A stretch of DNA of 64,000 nucleotides from PXAP01 sp964421595 (GTDB lineage: Bacteria; Bacteroidota; Bacteroidia; Bacteroidales; PUMT01), in NCBI GenBank assembly GCA_964421595.1, contig CAYQXY010000007.1, forward strand, positions 83,037 to 147,036. The letters run 5' to 3'. The first letter of the stretch is position 1; each line of letters starts with the position of its first letter. The notes beneath the pieces were generated by a model. The model was not told where the DNA came from. It ran no database searches and was given only the letters and a program-made list of their open reading frames with translations. Positions 7,552 through 15,885 of the stretch are shown piece by piece. The position numbers and the translations under genes are program-made.

Positions 7552-8712
7552 TCAGTCCTTTACAAGCCTGAATCCTGTATGGCTTGCGCCTGAGTCGGGG
7601 GTGCTCTTCATCCGGCGGGCAACGCGGTAACCTGAACAGTAACTGTCATTACAAAGAAAGGAGCCGCCCCTCATAACCTTCTTGGCAGCAGTAGGTTCCT
7701 GCGGGTCGTAACTACTGTCAGGTCCCCGTGGATTTTCAATGCCTTCAGGGTGGCTGATCATTTTGTAATAATCATAATGGTACCAGTCACTGCACCATTC
7801 CCATACATTTCCTGCCATATCATACAGGCCGTAGCCATTGGGTTCAAAGCTTCCAACAGGTGATGTGTCATTATAACCATCCCAGACAGTATTTCTATCA
7901 GGAAAACTTCCCTGCCATGAATTGGCTTTAGGTTGTCCCTTTTCAATATGCTCGTTTCCCCAGGGATAAATATTTCCTTCCAGGCCACCTCTTGCTGCCC
8001 ATTCCCATTCGGCCTCCGTAGGCAGGCGTTTACCTGCCCATTCTGCATATGCAGTCGCATCATACCAGGAAATATGCACCACCGGGAAATTATCCATGTT
8101 TTCAATGTTGCTGCCGGGACCCTGGGGATGCTGCCAGTTTGCACCTGGCATCCATGACCACCACTGATGATAATTATTAAGATTAACGGCATTTTCAGGT
8201 GATGAAAACACCAGTGAGGCCGGCACAAAGGCTTCATCAGGTGGTTTAGGAGTGCCAGCGGGCAATTGTTGTTTCATATCTTCCCAGTCAGGTGCAATTT
8301 CTGCCGTAGTAACATAGCCTGTGCTTTCAACAAATTCTCTGAACTGTGAATTGGTGACAACAGTTTCATCCATCCAGAATCCGCTAACCGTTACCTGGTG
8401 TTTCGGGTATTCATCCGGATCAGCCTGATTGTTGTCGCCCCCCATCATGAAGGTACCGGCAGGTATCCAAACCATCCCTTGTGGAATACTGTCAGTTGCA
8501 GTTTGAAGATCTGTTGACAGGGCATTTGGTTGGCTGTCAGACAAAGAGCTCAGGTTGCCGAAACGGTCAGGTACAGATGTACAACAGGATAATTCCTTAT
8601 TATCTTCTGCAGACCCGGTCTCTGTATTCCCGTTTCCTCTATGGCCGGTACATGAAGCAATTGCCAGGAAGAGGCCGGGGATTAAAAACTTTAAATAAGT
8701 TATATCTGGCAT
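7552..8712 (-). CDS. Formylglycine-generating enzyme family lipoprotein (SUMF1/FGE type, active-site cysteines present)
   Basis: 386 residues. The N-terminus has a hydrophobic stretch ending in AIASC, a lipobox with lipidated Cys at about residue 21, so the protein is probably periplasmic and lipid-anchored. The FGE-sulfatase domain spans about residues 78-386: GTFMMGG, VTNSQF, WYDATAYAEWAGKRLPTEAEWEWAARGG broken by normal spacing, and GLYDMAGNVWEW. The C-terminal RGGSFLCNDSYC segment carries both cysteines (C354, C359) that true formylglycine-generating enzymes use to oxidise the sulfatase cysteine; many relatives (PvdO, EgtB, GldK-like) lack them. The ending TPDSGAS..GFR also matches FGE. 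It should activate Cys-type sulfatases, but none is encoded in this window. It has its own upstream region with a possible -7 box. Confidence 0.87.
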   Translation of the reverse strand: MPDITYLKFLIPGLFLAIASCTGHRGNGNTETGSAEDNKELSCCTSVPDRFGNLSSLSDSQPNALSTDLQTATDSIPQGMVWIPAGTFMMGGDNNQADPDEYPKHQVTVSGFWMDETVVTNSQFREFVESTGYVTTAEIAPDWEDMKQQLPAGTPKPPDEAFVPASLVFSSPENAVNLNNYHQWWSWMPGANWQHPQGPGSNIENMDNFPVVHISWYDATAYAEWAGKRLPTEAEWEWAARGGLEGNIYPWGNEHIEKGQPKANSWQGSFPDRNTVWDGYNDTSPVGSFEPNGYGLYDMAGNVWEWCSDWYHYDYYKMISHPEGIENPRGPDSSYDPQEPTAAKKVMRGGSFLCNDSYCSGYRVARRMKSTPDSGASHTGFRLVKD

Positions 8713-8758
8713 TTAGAACGGATTTTTTGTTGTTGCATATCAGAAGCTGATTACAATA

Positions 8759-8766
8759 CAAATATA
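8759..8766 (-). promoter_or_regulatory. Possible -7 box of the FGE-type gene
   Basis: On the minus strand the sequence is TATATTTG, matching TAnnTTTG, 47 bases before the start codon at 8712. The -33 region has no clear TTG. The surrounding DNA is very A/T-rich, so chance is possible. Confidence 0.3.
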
Positions 8767-8931
8767 TTTAAAATTGTAAATATACACATGTATTGATGTT
8801 GTGTTAGTCTGTATCCTGTTTAATATTTTTTCTCTAACAAGTGCCTGCTTTTTTCACCTGGGTGTCTAAAACTGGCTGAACAACAGACCTTTCAGGGTTT
8901 TTATATTTGCAGGTTTTTAGTTCAGTCCTAA

Positions 8932-9828
8932 TCAACTCCCAAGAACAATAAAAAACACTCCGACCAGAATGCCTGCAAGTACCAGGGATTTTCTGGTCAG
9001 GTTGATTTCCCTGAAAAGGAAAGCTCCGGCAGTAAATGATATCAATACGCTGCTTCGTCTTATAACTGCCAGAACAGATATTAGTGAATCATCAAATGAA
9101 AGTGCGTAAAAATATGAGTAATCTGATAGGGTAAGGGTTATTCCGATTAGAGGTATTGCCGGTTTCCAGAAAAAAGGTATATTTTTTTTTCTGTTCTGGT
9201 ACCAAATAAAAACTGTTAAGGGGAGAAGAACCGGAATAAGGTAAATGGAAAACCATGCTTGAACCGACATTCGCTCAATATTACTGATCAGGAACTTATC
9301 ATACAGTCCACTGGCAGCCCCGGCAATCGTTGCAAGAAAAATGAACAGGACCCACTTGTTTCTCTGAAAGGTTATCCCTTCACTTTTTCCGGCAAGGGAG
9401 AAGAGGTAATATGAGACAATGGTTACAGTTATACCCAGCCACTGGAGCGGTGTAAGTCTTTCGCCGAAAATTATCAGGGCACCAATCAATGTCCAGAGGG
9501 GACTGGAGGCGCGTATTGGCGTGACAATCGTTATAGGTAAATTCTTCAGTGCGAAATACGAAAGGACCCAGGAAGTTCCGACAAGAACTGACTTAATGAA
9601 GATCAGCAGATGTTCCCTTGCAGAAACAGGATGTACATACCATATGGTACCTTCTTTATCCGCTGTCGAACCTGATGAAATAATAATAAGCGGCAAAAAT
9701 ATCATTGCACTGGTCAGGCTGGCGAGAAACAGGACAGGCATGACTGCATTTTTCTCAAGGGCCGTCTTCTTGAAAAGGTCATAAATGCCGAGAAAGAATG
9801 ATGAGATGATACCTAATAAGACCCACAT
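8932..9828 (-). CDS. EamA/DMT superfamily transporter
   Basis: A 298-residue integral inner-membrane protein with about ten hydrophobic segments arranged as two EamA repeats. Each repeat carries the usual small-residue-rich helix: APIRASSPLWTLIGALIIFGERLT-type sequence in the first half and a VIRRSSVLISFTAGAFLFRE segment in the second. Family members export or import amino acids, nucleotide sugars or other small metabolites; the substrate cannot be predicted. Its first 16 bases overlap the 3' end of the upstream phosphoesterase gene, so the two are translationally coupled. Confidence 0.85.
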   Translation of the reverse strand: MWVLLGIISSFFLGIYDLFKKTALEKNAVMPVLFLASLTSAMIFLPLIIISSGSTADKEGTIWYVHPVSAREHLLIFIKSVLVGTSWVLSYFALKNLPITIVTPIRASSPLWTLIGALIIFGERLTPLQWLGITVTIVSYYLFSLAGKSEGITFQRNKWVLFIFLATIAGAASGLYDKFLISNIERMSVQAWFSIYLIPVLLPLTVFIWYQNRKKNIPFFWKPAIPLIGITLTLSDYSYFYALSFDDSLISVLAVIRRSSVLISFTAGAFLFREINLTRKSLVLAGILVGVFFIVLGS

Positions 9829-10718
9829 TTCAATTCAAAATCTTCACAATTATAAAATCCTTCTATTATAATATTCAGATCACTATCAACTTCGACAATT
9901 GCAAAGCTGTTATTTTCAGGCAGACTTTTCTCAACCATCGCCTTCATTGTATAATAATGAATACCGTTTCTGAAACTGTAGTGACCGTCGTGGAAATGTC
10001 CCTGGAAAACCGCCAGAACTTTTTTGCTTGATTCAAGTATTTCTCTGATTTCGTCTGCATTGTCAATGAAATGGGTTTCAGGGACATCCGAAAAGGAATC
10101 TAACAACTGGTGAGTAAAAACAATAACCGGAAGGTCATTTGTATTTAATTCATTTTTCAGCCACTCAATCTGAATTTCAGGGATTTTGCAATAGGTCCAG
10201 TCAAAATTTCCCGAGTCATAATCTGCGCCATCTTCATTATAGTTGGCATCCAGTACTATAAATTTTATTCCATTGGTGATAAAAGAATAGTATTTTTTGG
10301 CCTGTGGCTGTTGGTGATTTTTTACATTTTTTAAAAAATCATCTTTTGAAATACTGTCCATATCATGATTTCCTAAAACATGGTAAACTGGTCCCCGATA
10401 CTTCCCTAAAACAATCTCTATTTCTTTTAGAAATTCCAGGGTTTCCTGCCGGTCAGGGGGAGTACCCTGGTCCTTGAGATCTCCAAGTTCTATAACAAAA
10501 TCCAGTTTCCTGTTGTTAAAGGTTTTGACTGCATCAGCTAATTTGGCAGCTGACTGATCATAATAACGCTCCCAAAGTATTTCGGTCCTCGCAAAATGAA
10601 GATCCGTTACCATCCCAAACCTTACCATGGGTAGTTTTTCATTATTTATTTTAGATGCCGGATTTGCCATAACCAAAAATGCACCACCTGATCTTTTTAA
10701 AAACATCCTTCGATTCAT
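9813..10718 (-). CDS. Calcineurin-like metallophosphoesterase with Tat-like leader
   Basis: 301 residues. The N-terminus MNRRMFLKRSGG is a twin-arginine-type leader without a lipobox, so export to the periplasm is likely. All metallophosphoesterase motifs are present in order: DLHFAR (D.H), ELGDLKDQG (GD..D.G), LGNHD, FTHQ and GHFHDGH. These bind a di-metal centre that hydrolyses phosphoesters; similar Bacteroidota proteins act on unknown phosphodiesters or lipids. It is the first gene of a two-gene leftward unit and overlaps the EamA gene by 16 bases, suggesting a shared function such as salvage of a phosphorylated metabolite. The start ATG at 10718 places the RR pair at residues 3-4. Confidence 0.88.
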   Translation of the reverse strand: MNRRMFLKRSGGAFLVMANPASKINNEKLPMVRFGMVTDLHFARTEILWERYYDQSAAKLADAVKTFNNRKLDFVIELGDLKDQGTPPDRQETLEFLKEIEIVLGKYRGPVYHVLGNHDMDSISKDDFLKNVKNHQQPQAKKYYSFITNGIKFIVLDANYNEDGADYDSGNFDWTYCKIPEIQIEWLKNELNTNDLPVIVFTHQLLDSFSDVPETHFIDNADEIREILESSKKVLAVFQGHFHDGHYSFRNGIHYYTMKAMVEKSLPENNSFAIVEVDSDLNIIIEGFYNCEDFELKCGSY

Positions 10719-10873
10719 GCTGTTAAGATATAAAAAACTCAGTTTATGTACTTCATCTGTTTGTTAACATACTTATACGGGTTATCATTTTGAGTATACC
10801 TTTATATAATATTGATTTCTTAATCAAGGGCTAAACACCATGAATAAGCTGAAAATCGACAGTTTTACAAATT

Positions 10874-10889
10874 AATCCTATTAAGGATT
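10874..10889. promoter_or_regulatory. Dyad upstream of the HEPN/MNT pair (possible operator)
   Basis: AATCCT and AGGATT arms are separated by four bases. The dyad lies just upstream of a -7-like box (10902-10909), where a repressor could block the promoter. Toxin-antitoxin operons are commonly autoregulated through such dyads. This is inferred from position and symmetry only. Confidence 0.3.
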
Positions 10890-10901
10890 TATAGTTTTTC
10901 C

Positions 10902-10909
10902 TATCTTTG
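10902..10909 (+). promoter_or_regulatory. Possible -7 box of the HEPN/MNT operon
   Basis: TATCTTTG matches the Bacteroidota -7 consensus TAnnTTTG and lies only 6-15 bases before the candidate start codons at 10915 and 10924, implying a very short leader or leaderless mRNA. No good -33 TTG is seen at the usual distance. Confidence 0.35.
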
Positions 10910-10914
10910 ATATT

Positions 10915-11321
10915 ATGGATAATATGAAAATTAACAGAGAAAGATATATAAAATATTGGATTGACAGTTCAGATGATGATTACGATACGATGATTGCTAT
11001 GTTCATGTCCAAAAGGTGGTTTGGTCTTTATTCATAGGACATTTAATGATTGAAAAATTATTAAAAGCTTTATATGTCAGTACAAAATCAGATTATCCTC
11101 CATACATCCATAATTTATTAAGACTTGCAGAGAAAGCTGATTTAAAACTTGACTATGATAAAAAGGAGCAATTAGTAACAGTAACCGCTTTCAACATTAA
11201 CGCTCGATATGATGATTATAAATTGAGCTTTAAGCAACAATGTACTCCAGAATTCACGAAAGAATGGATTGATAAATTAAAAGAATTGAGAAAATGGATA
11301 AAGCAATTAATAAAACAATAA
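10915..11321 (+). pseudogene. HEPN-domain toxin-like protein, frameshifted
   Basis: The reading frame from ATG 10915 (or 10924) encodes an N-terminus typical of HEPN proteins (KINRERYIKYWIDSS, then MFMSKRW) but stops at TAG 11035-11037. The rest of the domain continues in another frame from about 11016: VWSLFIGHLMIEKLLKALYV and, later, NINARYDDYK. Restoring one base near 11017-11022 (TGG-TTTGG) would fuse the halves into a normal HEPN protein of about 135 residues. HEPN toxins are RNases controlled by the adjacent MNT protein, here encoded with a 28-base overlap. It is either a real inactivating deletion or a sequencing or assembly error. The downstream part could in principle start at GTG 11016, but it would lack the first helix. 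Confidence 0.75.
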
Positions 11322-11617
11322 CAGAATACATTAAATTGGTTCAACAGAAATATCCTGATTTTGAGTCTGTTTATGTTTTTGGTTCCTATGCAAGGGCAAA
11401 CTCAAACCCGGAAAGTGATATTGATTTAGCTATAATCTTCGGAGATTTGGAAGATTCAAAACGTTTTGATATTCAAGTTCAATTAATGTTGTTAGCGTCT
11501 CAAATTGATACACGAATTGAGCCACATCCTATTTCGCATAATGATTTTTACTCCGATAATCCATTTGTTGTTGAGATAAAAAAGACTGGATTTGAAATAT
11601 TAGAAAAAGATAAATAA
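11294..11617 (+). CDS. MNT-type minimal nucleotidyltransferase, antitoxin of the HEPN/MNT module
   Basis: 107 residues. The nucleotidyltransferase signature GSYAR...SDIDLA gives G30-S31 and D42, D44 with correct spacing (GSx10DxD), and D72 in IDTRIE fits the third catalytic carboxylate. MNT proteins paired with HEPN toxins neutralise them by transferring nucleotides to a tyrosine of the toxin. Here it overlaps the HEPN coding end by 28 bases, the usual arrangement. The MNT frame is intact while its HEPN partner is shifted, so the antitoxin may now be a remnant. The next rightward gene is far away, so the pair is a self-contained unit flanked by leftward metabolic genes. Confidence 0.88.
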   Translation: MDKAINKTITEYIKLVQQKYPDFESVYVFGSYARANSNPESDIDLAIIFGDLEDSKRFDIQVQLMLLASQIDTRIEPHPISHNDFYSDNPFVVEIKKTGFEILEKDK

Positions 11618-11699
11618 GTTCATCATAGCACAACCCGATATTTCTTACTTAGTTACCACTCCTGTTAAAATAATATTTTGAAGTTTTAATAGAAATGGT

Positions 11700-12830
11700 T
11701 TAATCTTTTAACGGAATTACCATGTTCCATGATTTTGTGCCATTCTGAAATCCCCCCGGTCCGTCCATAGTTGCAAAAAACAGATGGGTTACCTTTCCTT
11801 CATCAATAAGGCCAAAAACTCTTTCCAGCTGGCCCATTCTGATAGTTTGTCCGTCCGACCACCTGATTTCTCTTGTATAGGCAAGGGGTTCATCATCAAG
11901 AACCCAGTTGATTCCATCGACAGAATGAGCCAGGAGACCGTCATGATGGTTTCCGGTAAGTGTGCCGCGCTGGTCCTTGGCTAACATATGATAACCGGTT
12001 TTATCTTTCCAGAGAAAAGGGTCTTCTATCTCGCCCATTTTATCTATCCCGAAGATCGGCTCATCGCCAACGACTTCAAATTCTCCGTCAATGGATGGGG
12101 CTCTGGCAACACCTATCATCATAGCCGACTGGAAAGGAAAGTTCTCCTGGTACTTTCTTGATTTAAACAGCATTATTATGCTGCCGTCTTCATTGATCCA
12201 TGGTGTAGGGTTTGAGGTCAGGAAACTGTAAAAAGTTCCGGGTTTTGTGTCCAGAACTGGCTTGTCCCGGCGTTCCCATGGTCCATATGGGCTTTTGGAA
12301 GTTGCAATTCCGATCCGCTTGTTTGCACGAGCAAGTGTTGTATAGGGTGATTGCAGGGTAAGAGTGTCCGGATTGGTGACATTGTCATAAGGGTGTGTAG
12401 ATCCCATATAAATCAATACATAGGTATCATTGTATTTGAGAATTCGCGGATTATGCGTGGAGCGGCCGTCCCAGTATTCAGCACCACGGGCGGGGAGGGC
12501 TACATCGCTGAATTCATATGGTCCCTCCGGAGTATCTGAAACGGCATGTGCAATTTCACTGTCGACCATCCATCCAGGATGAAAGGGGAGGTAATCGGGC
12601 CAGCGTGAGACAAACATATGATATTTTCCGTCATCACCCCTTATGACGGAGCTTCCCCATACCCAGTAACCTTCCATGGCAAAACCACCACCAACGGGCG
12701 CTTCCCCGATACGGTCAAAAAGAGTGTTTCCCCAAAGAGAGGTGTCAAACTCTTCATTTATGGCGTTTTTACATCCGGTGGCAAAGATCATGGAAATTAA
12801 CAGACCACCAATAATGACAATATTTTTCAT
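11700..12830 (-). CDS. GH43/GH117-like five-bladed beta-propeller lipoprotein (putative glycosidase)
   Basis: 376 residues with a lipoprotein signal ending IFATGC (Cys at about residue 20). The body has repeated beta-propeller-like segments: WVWGSSVIRGDDGKYHMF, WDGRSTHNPRILKYNDTYVL, SNPTPWINEDGSIIML, and EDPFLWKDKTGYHML near residue 275. These resemble clan GH-F and related families, in which conserved acidic residues at the propeller centre hydrolyse arabinosides, xylosides or anhydrogalactosides. The exact family cannot be fixed by eye. It is probably exposed on the outer membrane or in the periplasm. It lies downstream of the GH95 gene on the same strand, but the two are separated by 365 bases containing a tandem repeat. 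Confidence 0.7.
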   Translation of the reverse strand: MKNIVIIGGLLISMIFATGCKNAINEEFDTSLWGNTLFDRIGEAPVGGGFAMEGYWVWGSSVIRGDDGKYHMFVSRWPDYLPFHPGWMVDSEIAHAVSDTPEGPYEFSDVALPARGAEYWDGRSTHNPRILKYNDTYVLIYMGSTHPYDNVTNPDTLTLQSPYTTLARANKRIGIATSKSPYGPWERRDKPVLDTKPGTFYSFLTSNPTPWINEDGSIIMLFKSRKYQENFPFQSAMMIGVARAPSIDGEFEVVGDEPIFGIDKMGEIEDPFLWKDKTGYHMLAKDQRGTLTGNHHDGLLAHSVDGINWVLDDEPLAYTREIRWSDGQTIRMGQLERVFGLIDEGKVTHLFFATMDGPGGFQNGTKSWNMVIPLKD

Positions 12831-13195
12831 GTTTTGATTTATTACTTTATATATTCCAGATTATGATTTTATATATTCCTGATAACTCAGTCCTTTTGAT
12901 TAAACCATATAATACTGCTTTTTAATGCTGCCCAATGATCAGCCTCAATGATCAGCCTCAATGATCAGCCTCAATGATCAGCCCCAATGAACCAGCCCTC
13001 AATGAACCAGCCTCAATAAACCAGCTCCAGGTTACAGCTCCTATTATCCTGCCCCATATTCCAGCTTCTATTATCCGGCCCCTTAATTCAGCCTATGACC
13101 GTGCCCTGTAATCCAGCCGCAGGTTCCAGCCCTGTAGTTTTGACAGTACATAGTTTCAGTGTCCGCATAGAAGCTCCCATTTGCTGCTGTACACT
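12831..13195. other. Intergenic region between GH95 and GH43-like genes
   Basis: 365 bases without a gene. It holds the 13-bp tandem repeat and its degenerate tail. I see no TAnnTTTG box for the leftward GH43-like gene and no clear terminator for GH95. Confidence 0.7.
12933..13026. repeat. Tandem 13-bp repeat array, about seven copies, with a degenerate tail
   Basis: Units of CAATGATCAGCCT occur at 12933, 12946, 12959 and 12972 (the last ending CCC). Three longer or changed units follow (CAATGAACCAGCC type) at 12985, 13000 and 13014. Beyond 13026, CCAGC/TTCAGCC-type words recur at 11-20 base spacing to about 13131, suggesting further decayed copies. Each intact unit contains the palindrome TGATCA. 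The array lies in the gap between the GH95 stop codon and the GH43-like start codon and fills most of it. Confidence 0.9.
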
Positions 13196-15733
13196 TCAAT
13201 TTACCACTTCCAGATGATAGGTCTTGCCAGCTTCGGTCTGAAAGTTAAAAAGATTTCCACCGGCCAGATTAAGTTCAATAAGATCATCTTTTGAATTATT
13301 TACAAAAGGTGCCTGATCAGGCTTTGTCAGCAGCGGGTTTGCATTCTCTCCCGGACCAGTGTTCAGAGCTGCGTCGTTACTGGTTATGGTTCCATCAGTC
13401 ATGACCGTACAAGTTCCTCCAAGTCTGGAATGAATAACCGCACTTTGCAAGAGTCCGTTTTCCCATTTCATTCCAACAACAAAACCACCCCGGGCAACCA
13501 GTCCCCCGACCTCACCTGAAGACCATTCATCAGGCAAAGCAGGAAGCAGGTGAATATAACCTTCATGGCTCTGCATCAGCATTTCTGATATACCGGCAGT
13601 CCCTCCAAAATTACCATCTATCTGAAAAGGCGGATGGGCACAGAAAAGATTGGCATATGTCCCTCCGCCACCCATGACCTCGGTCTTCTGTCCGATATAC
13701 CGCAGACCATCATTCAGTATCTTAAGAGCATGGTTCCCGTCCTTGAGCCTTGCCCACCAGTTTACTTTCCAGGCCATTGACCAGCCGGTGCTCACATCAC
13801 CCCGGTGAATCAGTGTCTGCACCGAGGCTCTTGCAAGATCAGGAGCAAATTCGGGAGTGATCTGATTTCCGGGAAACAGACTGTATAGATGAGAAATGTG
13901 ACGGTGTGAATCATCAGGATCATCCCAATCGGCGAACCACTCCTGCAATTGCCCCAGTCGCCCGATATGAAAAGGGTATAGCTGTGGAATAGACTCTTTC
14001 ACCCTCCTGGTAACTTCATTGTCAATTTGCAGAACATCTGCAGCAATCAGCAAGTTAGAAAATGATTCCCTTATAAGGGACATATCCATTGTTGATGCCA
14101 TTGAAATATCAAATTGCGCTCCATCAACCGAAAAATTATTCTCAGGAGATGTGGATGGGTTTGTTACCAGATAACCGTTAATATCTTCAACCATCCAGTC
14201 CAGTAAAAACGCTGCTGAACCTTCCATCAGCGGCCATGCTTTCTCTCTCAGAAATGATTCATCGCCGCTATGCAGGTATGATTCCCACAAATGCTGGCAG
14301 AACCATGGGCCTGCCATTGGCCAGCACGACCACCTCGGCGAACCAGCCGGATCCCAGTCCCCGCCCCCGGTAGGAGATGTCTTGGCCCAGATATCAGAAT
14401 TATGATGAGCCAGCCAGCCGGAATTAATCCCATAATTGGTTCCGGCAGTTTCAGAACCATTTACGGCGAGTCCATCCATAAAATCAAACAATGAATGGTG
14501 GCATTCAGCCAGATTGGTATTTTCGGCCGGCCAGAAATTCATCTGTGTATTTATATTGGTAGTATAGTTGCTTCCCCACGGGGGCTGTACATGCTGATTC
14601 CAAATTCCCTGTAAATTTGCAGGTGGTGTTCCCTTACGTGATGAAGCGATCATAAGGTAACGTCCATACTGGAAGTACAAGGCAACCAATGCTTCATCAC
14701 CGTTACCTTCGTTATATTTAAGCAGGCGATCATCTGTTGGCAATTCCATTTGTTGCAGACCAAGGTCCAGTTCAACACGCCCGAAAAGTTCAGAATAATC
14801 TTCGAGATGTCGTTTGTATAATTCGCTGTAACTGTAATTTGCGGCTGATCTCAATACATCACCGGCCTTCAGGGAAGGATCCACCCCCTCAAAGGCGGGT
14901 GATTTGTCAAAGCCATTGAAACTTGTAGCTCCGGACATCAGAAGGATAACCTCATCAGCATTTTCAACACCTATGAAACTGTTTCCTGAAGTGGCATCTC
15001 CTCCGGATCGCACTATTTTCAGACGTATTTCAAAGGTAGCTCCTTCTCCTCCGTCTTTAAATACGACCTGTTCGGGTTCACTGGTGCGATGGGCTACATA
15101 TTCAGGCGCTTTACCCTTTAAAACAAGGTGTTCAGGTGAGATAACCAGGGTTTCGTATTTAAGTTGTGAGGTGAGATTTGCATTAAAAGTTATTTTACCC
15201 TTATCGGAGGAGGTAAGCCTGACCACCATGACCTGATCGGGATAACTTATGAATGATTCACGTCTGAATACTGTACCGTTTATATCAAATGAGACTGTGG
15301 ACAGGGAATTTCGTAAATCCAGGCTTCGGCGATAGTTATTTACATCTGGTCCGGCGAATGCAAAATCGAGGGCCAGATCTCCCATTGGCAGGTACCTTGC
15401 TGAATATGGGCCATGCATACCTCTCCATAATTCTCCTGCCAGTTTGTAATCTCCATCGAATATTGATTTGCGAACCTTATCGAGGACTGCAGGACCGTTT
15501 TCCCTGTTTCCCGGAACCGGACCTCCTGACCATAATGTATGGTCATTCAGTGCATACCGCTCAGTTGTGACTCCGCCAAAGATCATTGCACCAGTAAGGC
15601 CGTTTCCAAGGGGAAGGGCTTCTTCCCAGACACCGGCAGGTTGATTATACCAGAGTTCCAGCGGTTGTATTTCTTTTGCCTTGTTACAGGAACACGCAAC
15701 AGCGAGGAGAATAAGTAAGCTGATTTTTTGCAT
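13196..15733 (-). CDS. GH95 family alpha-L-fucosidase-like lipoprotein
   Basis: 845 residues, close to the usual GH95 length. The signal peptide ends AVACSC, a lipobox. The N-terminal beta-sandwich starts with LWYNQPAGVWEEALPLGNG and NDHTLWSGGP, a classic GH95 entry. In the (alpha/alpha)6 barrel the catalytic elements are recognisable: NINTQMNFWPAE near residue 393 (the asparagines that activate water), the general-acid Glu in TSPENNF near 529, and the Asp of QIDGNFGG near 704. GH95 enzymes are inverting exo-enzymes that remove alpha-1,2-L-fucose, and some act on alpha-L-galactose. It is probably exported and lipid-anchored. It is divergent from the nucleoside hydrolase gene and upstream of the GH43-like gene. 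Confidence 0.93.
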   Translation of the reverse strand: MQKISLLILLAVACSCNKAKEIQPLELWYNQPAGVWEEALPLGNGLTGAMIFGGVTTERYALNDHTLWSGGPVPGNRENGPAVLDKVRKSIFDGDYKLAGELWRGMHGPYSARYLPMGDLALDFAFAGPDVNNYRRSLDLRNSLSTVSFDINGTVFRRESFISYPDQVMVVRLTSSDKGKITFNANLTSQLKYETLVISPEHLVLKGKAPEYVAHRTSEPEQVVFKDGGEGATFEIRLKIVRSGGDATSGNSFIGVENADEVILLMSGATSFNGFDKSPAFEGVDPSLKAGDVLRSAANYSYSELYKRHLEDYSELFGRVELDLGLQQMELPTDDRLLKYNEGNGDEALVALYFQYGRYLMIASSRKGTPPANLQGIWNQHVQPPWGSNYTTNINTQMNFWPAENTNLAECHHSLFDFMDGLAVNGSETAGTNYGINSGWLAHHNSDIWAKTSPTGGGDWDPAGSPRWSCWPMAGPWFCQHLWESYLHSGDESFLREKAWPLMEGSAAFLLDWMVEDINGYLVTNPSTSPENNFSVDGAQFDISMASTMDMSLIRESFSNLLIAADVLQIDNEVTRRVKESIPQLYPFHIGRLGQLQEWFADWDDPDDSHRHISHLYSLFPGNQITPEFAPDLARASVQTLIHRGDVSTGWSMAWKVNWWARLKDGNHALKILNDGLRYIGQKTEVMGGGGTYANLFCAHPPFQIDGNFGGTAGISEMLMQSHEGYIHLLPALPDEWSSGEVGGLVARGGFVVGMKWENGLLQSAVIHSRLGGTCTVMTDGTITSNDAALNTGPGENANPLLTKPDQAPFVNNSKDDLIELNLAGGNLFNFQTEAGKTYHLEVVN

Positions 15734-15885
15734 TTTGAAAATGAATGGTGTTATGGGTGAAAGATATTAAAAGTTCACGATTAAATATATATGTTTCCTG
15801 ACTGGCATTTTATATTATTGTAGTTGAATTGTTATTTTGGACGTCTTTCAGTTTAATCTACTAAATTATAGTAAATTAGAAAATT

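Noticed and set aside
8902..8909. TATATTTG box on the plus strand
   Set aside because: No rightward gene follows; the nearest gene is leftward, so it is probably chance.
11016..11321. Intact 101-residue HEPN protein starting at GTG 11016
   Set aside because: The preceding frame encodes the missing N-terminal helix of the same domain, so a frameshifted longer gene explains the data better.
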